In this document: positions 63,517 through 64,000 of the stretch, piece by piece
How positions within the stretch are numbered: position 1 is the stretch's first letter
How the letters are laid out: each line of letters starts with the position of its first letter
Source: Georgenia sp. SYP-B2076
GTDB taxonomy: Bacteria; Actinomycetota; Actinomycetes; Actinomycetales; Actinomycetaceae
Direction of reading: 5' to 3'
DNA: 64,000 bases
Assembly (NCBI RefSeq): GCF_003991205.1
Contig: NZ_RXOZ01000001.1
Span: 124,001 to 188,000, forward strand
The notes under the pieces: model-generated
Seen by the model: only the letters and a program-made list of their open reading frames with translations
The model's database searches: none
What the model was told of the DNA's origin: nothing
Translations under genes and position numbers: made by a program

Positions 63517-64000
63517 TGGCGATCGTCAGCCACGAGCGGGCCCGCACCGGCCGCGCCTCGGAGCTCGTGCTCCTCGCTCTGTCCCTGGTGCTGACGCTGA
63601 GCGCGTTCGCGCAGATCGGGCTCGCAACCTCCGGGAAGCTGCCCGCCGCGCTGTGGACGCAGGGCGGCGCGTTCGCGCTCCTCGCGCTCGTCGCGCACCT
63701 GCTGGTGCGTTGGCGGGCGCCTTACGCGGACCCGGTCATGCTGCCGGTCGTCCTGACCCTCAACGGCATCGGCCTGGCGATGATCTACCGCATCGACGTC
63801 GCCTACGAGGCGGCGGGCCGCTCCGGCGACAACGTCGACCGGCAGGTGGTGTGGACCGTGGTGGGCATCGCCGCCGCCGTCGCCGTGCTGTGGTTCCTCA
63901 GGGACCACCGCGTGCTGCGCCGCTACACGTACACGGCCATGGTCCTCGGCCTCCTGCTCCTCATGCTGCCCCTGGTCCCCGGCCTGGGCGTGAGCATCAA
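63516..64000 (+). CDS. rodA: FtsW/RodA-type SEDS peptidoglycan glycosyltransferase, 5' part (cut by window edge)
   Basis: The frame opens at ATG 63516, overlapping the pstP stop by 1 nt, and runs off the end of the window. The 161 visible residues contain a Ser/Arg N-terminus, then membrane helices (ELVLLALSLVLTLSAFAQIG, WTQGGAFALLALVAHLLVRW, VMLPVVLTLNGIGLAMIYRIDV, VVWTVVGIAAAVAVLWFLRDHR and YTYTAMVLGLLLLMLPLVPGLG). This matches RodA/FtsW family proteins, which polymerise glycan strands for elongation or division. Its place directly after pstP is the conserved order in Actinobacteria; pbpA and kinases are expected beyond the edge. Confidence 0.92.
   Translation, partial: MAIVSHERARTGRASELVLLALSLVLTLSAFAQIGLATSGKLPAALWTQGGAFALLALVAHLLVRWRAPYADPVMLPVVLTLNGIGLAMIYRIDVAYEAAGRSGDNVDRQVVWTVVGIAAAVAVLWFLRDHRVLRRYTYTAMVLGLLLLMLPLVPGLGVSI

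Overview
The window is high-GC, densely coding actinobacterial chromosome with short intergenic gaps, frequent GTG/TTG starts and 4-nt ATGA overlaps. Several features point to Actinomycetota, most likely Micrococcales; I cannot name a genus. These are the fhaA-fhaB-pstP-rodA locus, class Ib nrdHIEF, a split three-subunit transhydrogenase, two F420-type LLM oxidoreductases plus a Ddn-like protein, a class F sortase, a GAF-ANTAR regulator and a DUF5302 protein. There is no phage, CRISPR array or complete insertion sequence. One tRNA gene (Leu, CAG) is present.

Layout. 1-791 is the 3' end of hrpA. 820-1487 is a decayed SsuA/NMT1-like binding protein. 1633-10066 holds a flavin monooxygenase, a methylmalonate-semialdehyde dehydrogenase/aminotransferase pair behind an array of GTCA-N5-TGAC sites, an AspT-type transporter, a PhyH-type dioxygenase and a flavoprotein. 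10167-14047 has a SprT-like protein, an M20 peptidase and an orphan sugar-type binding lipoprotein. 14094-17274 is pntAa-pntAb-pntB. 17309-24241 contains a uridine kinase-like protein, a YeiH exporter, an exported protein, a LMW phosphatase, a possible small-RNA/12-codon ORF locus, a LuxR remnant, an MFS transporter and an AlkZ-like glycosylase. 24364-32539 holds small enzymes (LLM, VOC, GyrI-like, AAA), a membrane protein, an APC permease and a lipoprotein.

32656-36684 is nrdHIEF on the minus strand. It is separated from the divergent luxS-mtnN operon (37247-38454) by 560 bp carrying a good NrdR box and a cluster of DnaA-box-like 9-mers. 39572-42508 is a DUF4397 protein, class F sortase, ECF sigma factor and zinc anti-sigma operon. 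42710-49889 holds an amidohydrolase, a complete ABC importer (binding protein, ATPase, two permeases) and a convergent enolase-superfamily dehydratase. 49992-55402 has a GAF-ANTAR regulator, a phosphodiesterase, an MHS-type MFS transporter, small proteins and a flavoprotein. 55502-58219 is adhE, whose upstream region carries three DosR/DevR-like boxes. 58658-60346 is a small hypothetical cluster next to tRNA-Leu. The window ends in the conserved cell-wall/Ser-Thr-phosphorylation operon fhaA-fhaB-pstP-rodA, with rodA cut by the window edge.

How genes work together. LuxS and MtnN form the two-step detoxification of S-adenosylhomocysteine. NrdH/I/E/F make dNTPs. PntAa/Ab/B couple NADH/NADPH exchange to the proton gradient. 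AdhE would dispose of acetyl-CoA and NADH when oxygen is short. The sigma/anti-sigma pair probably controls the sortase and DUF4397 cell-surface genes. The ABC importer and the dehydratase may form a sugar-acid uptake and catabolism unit.
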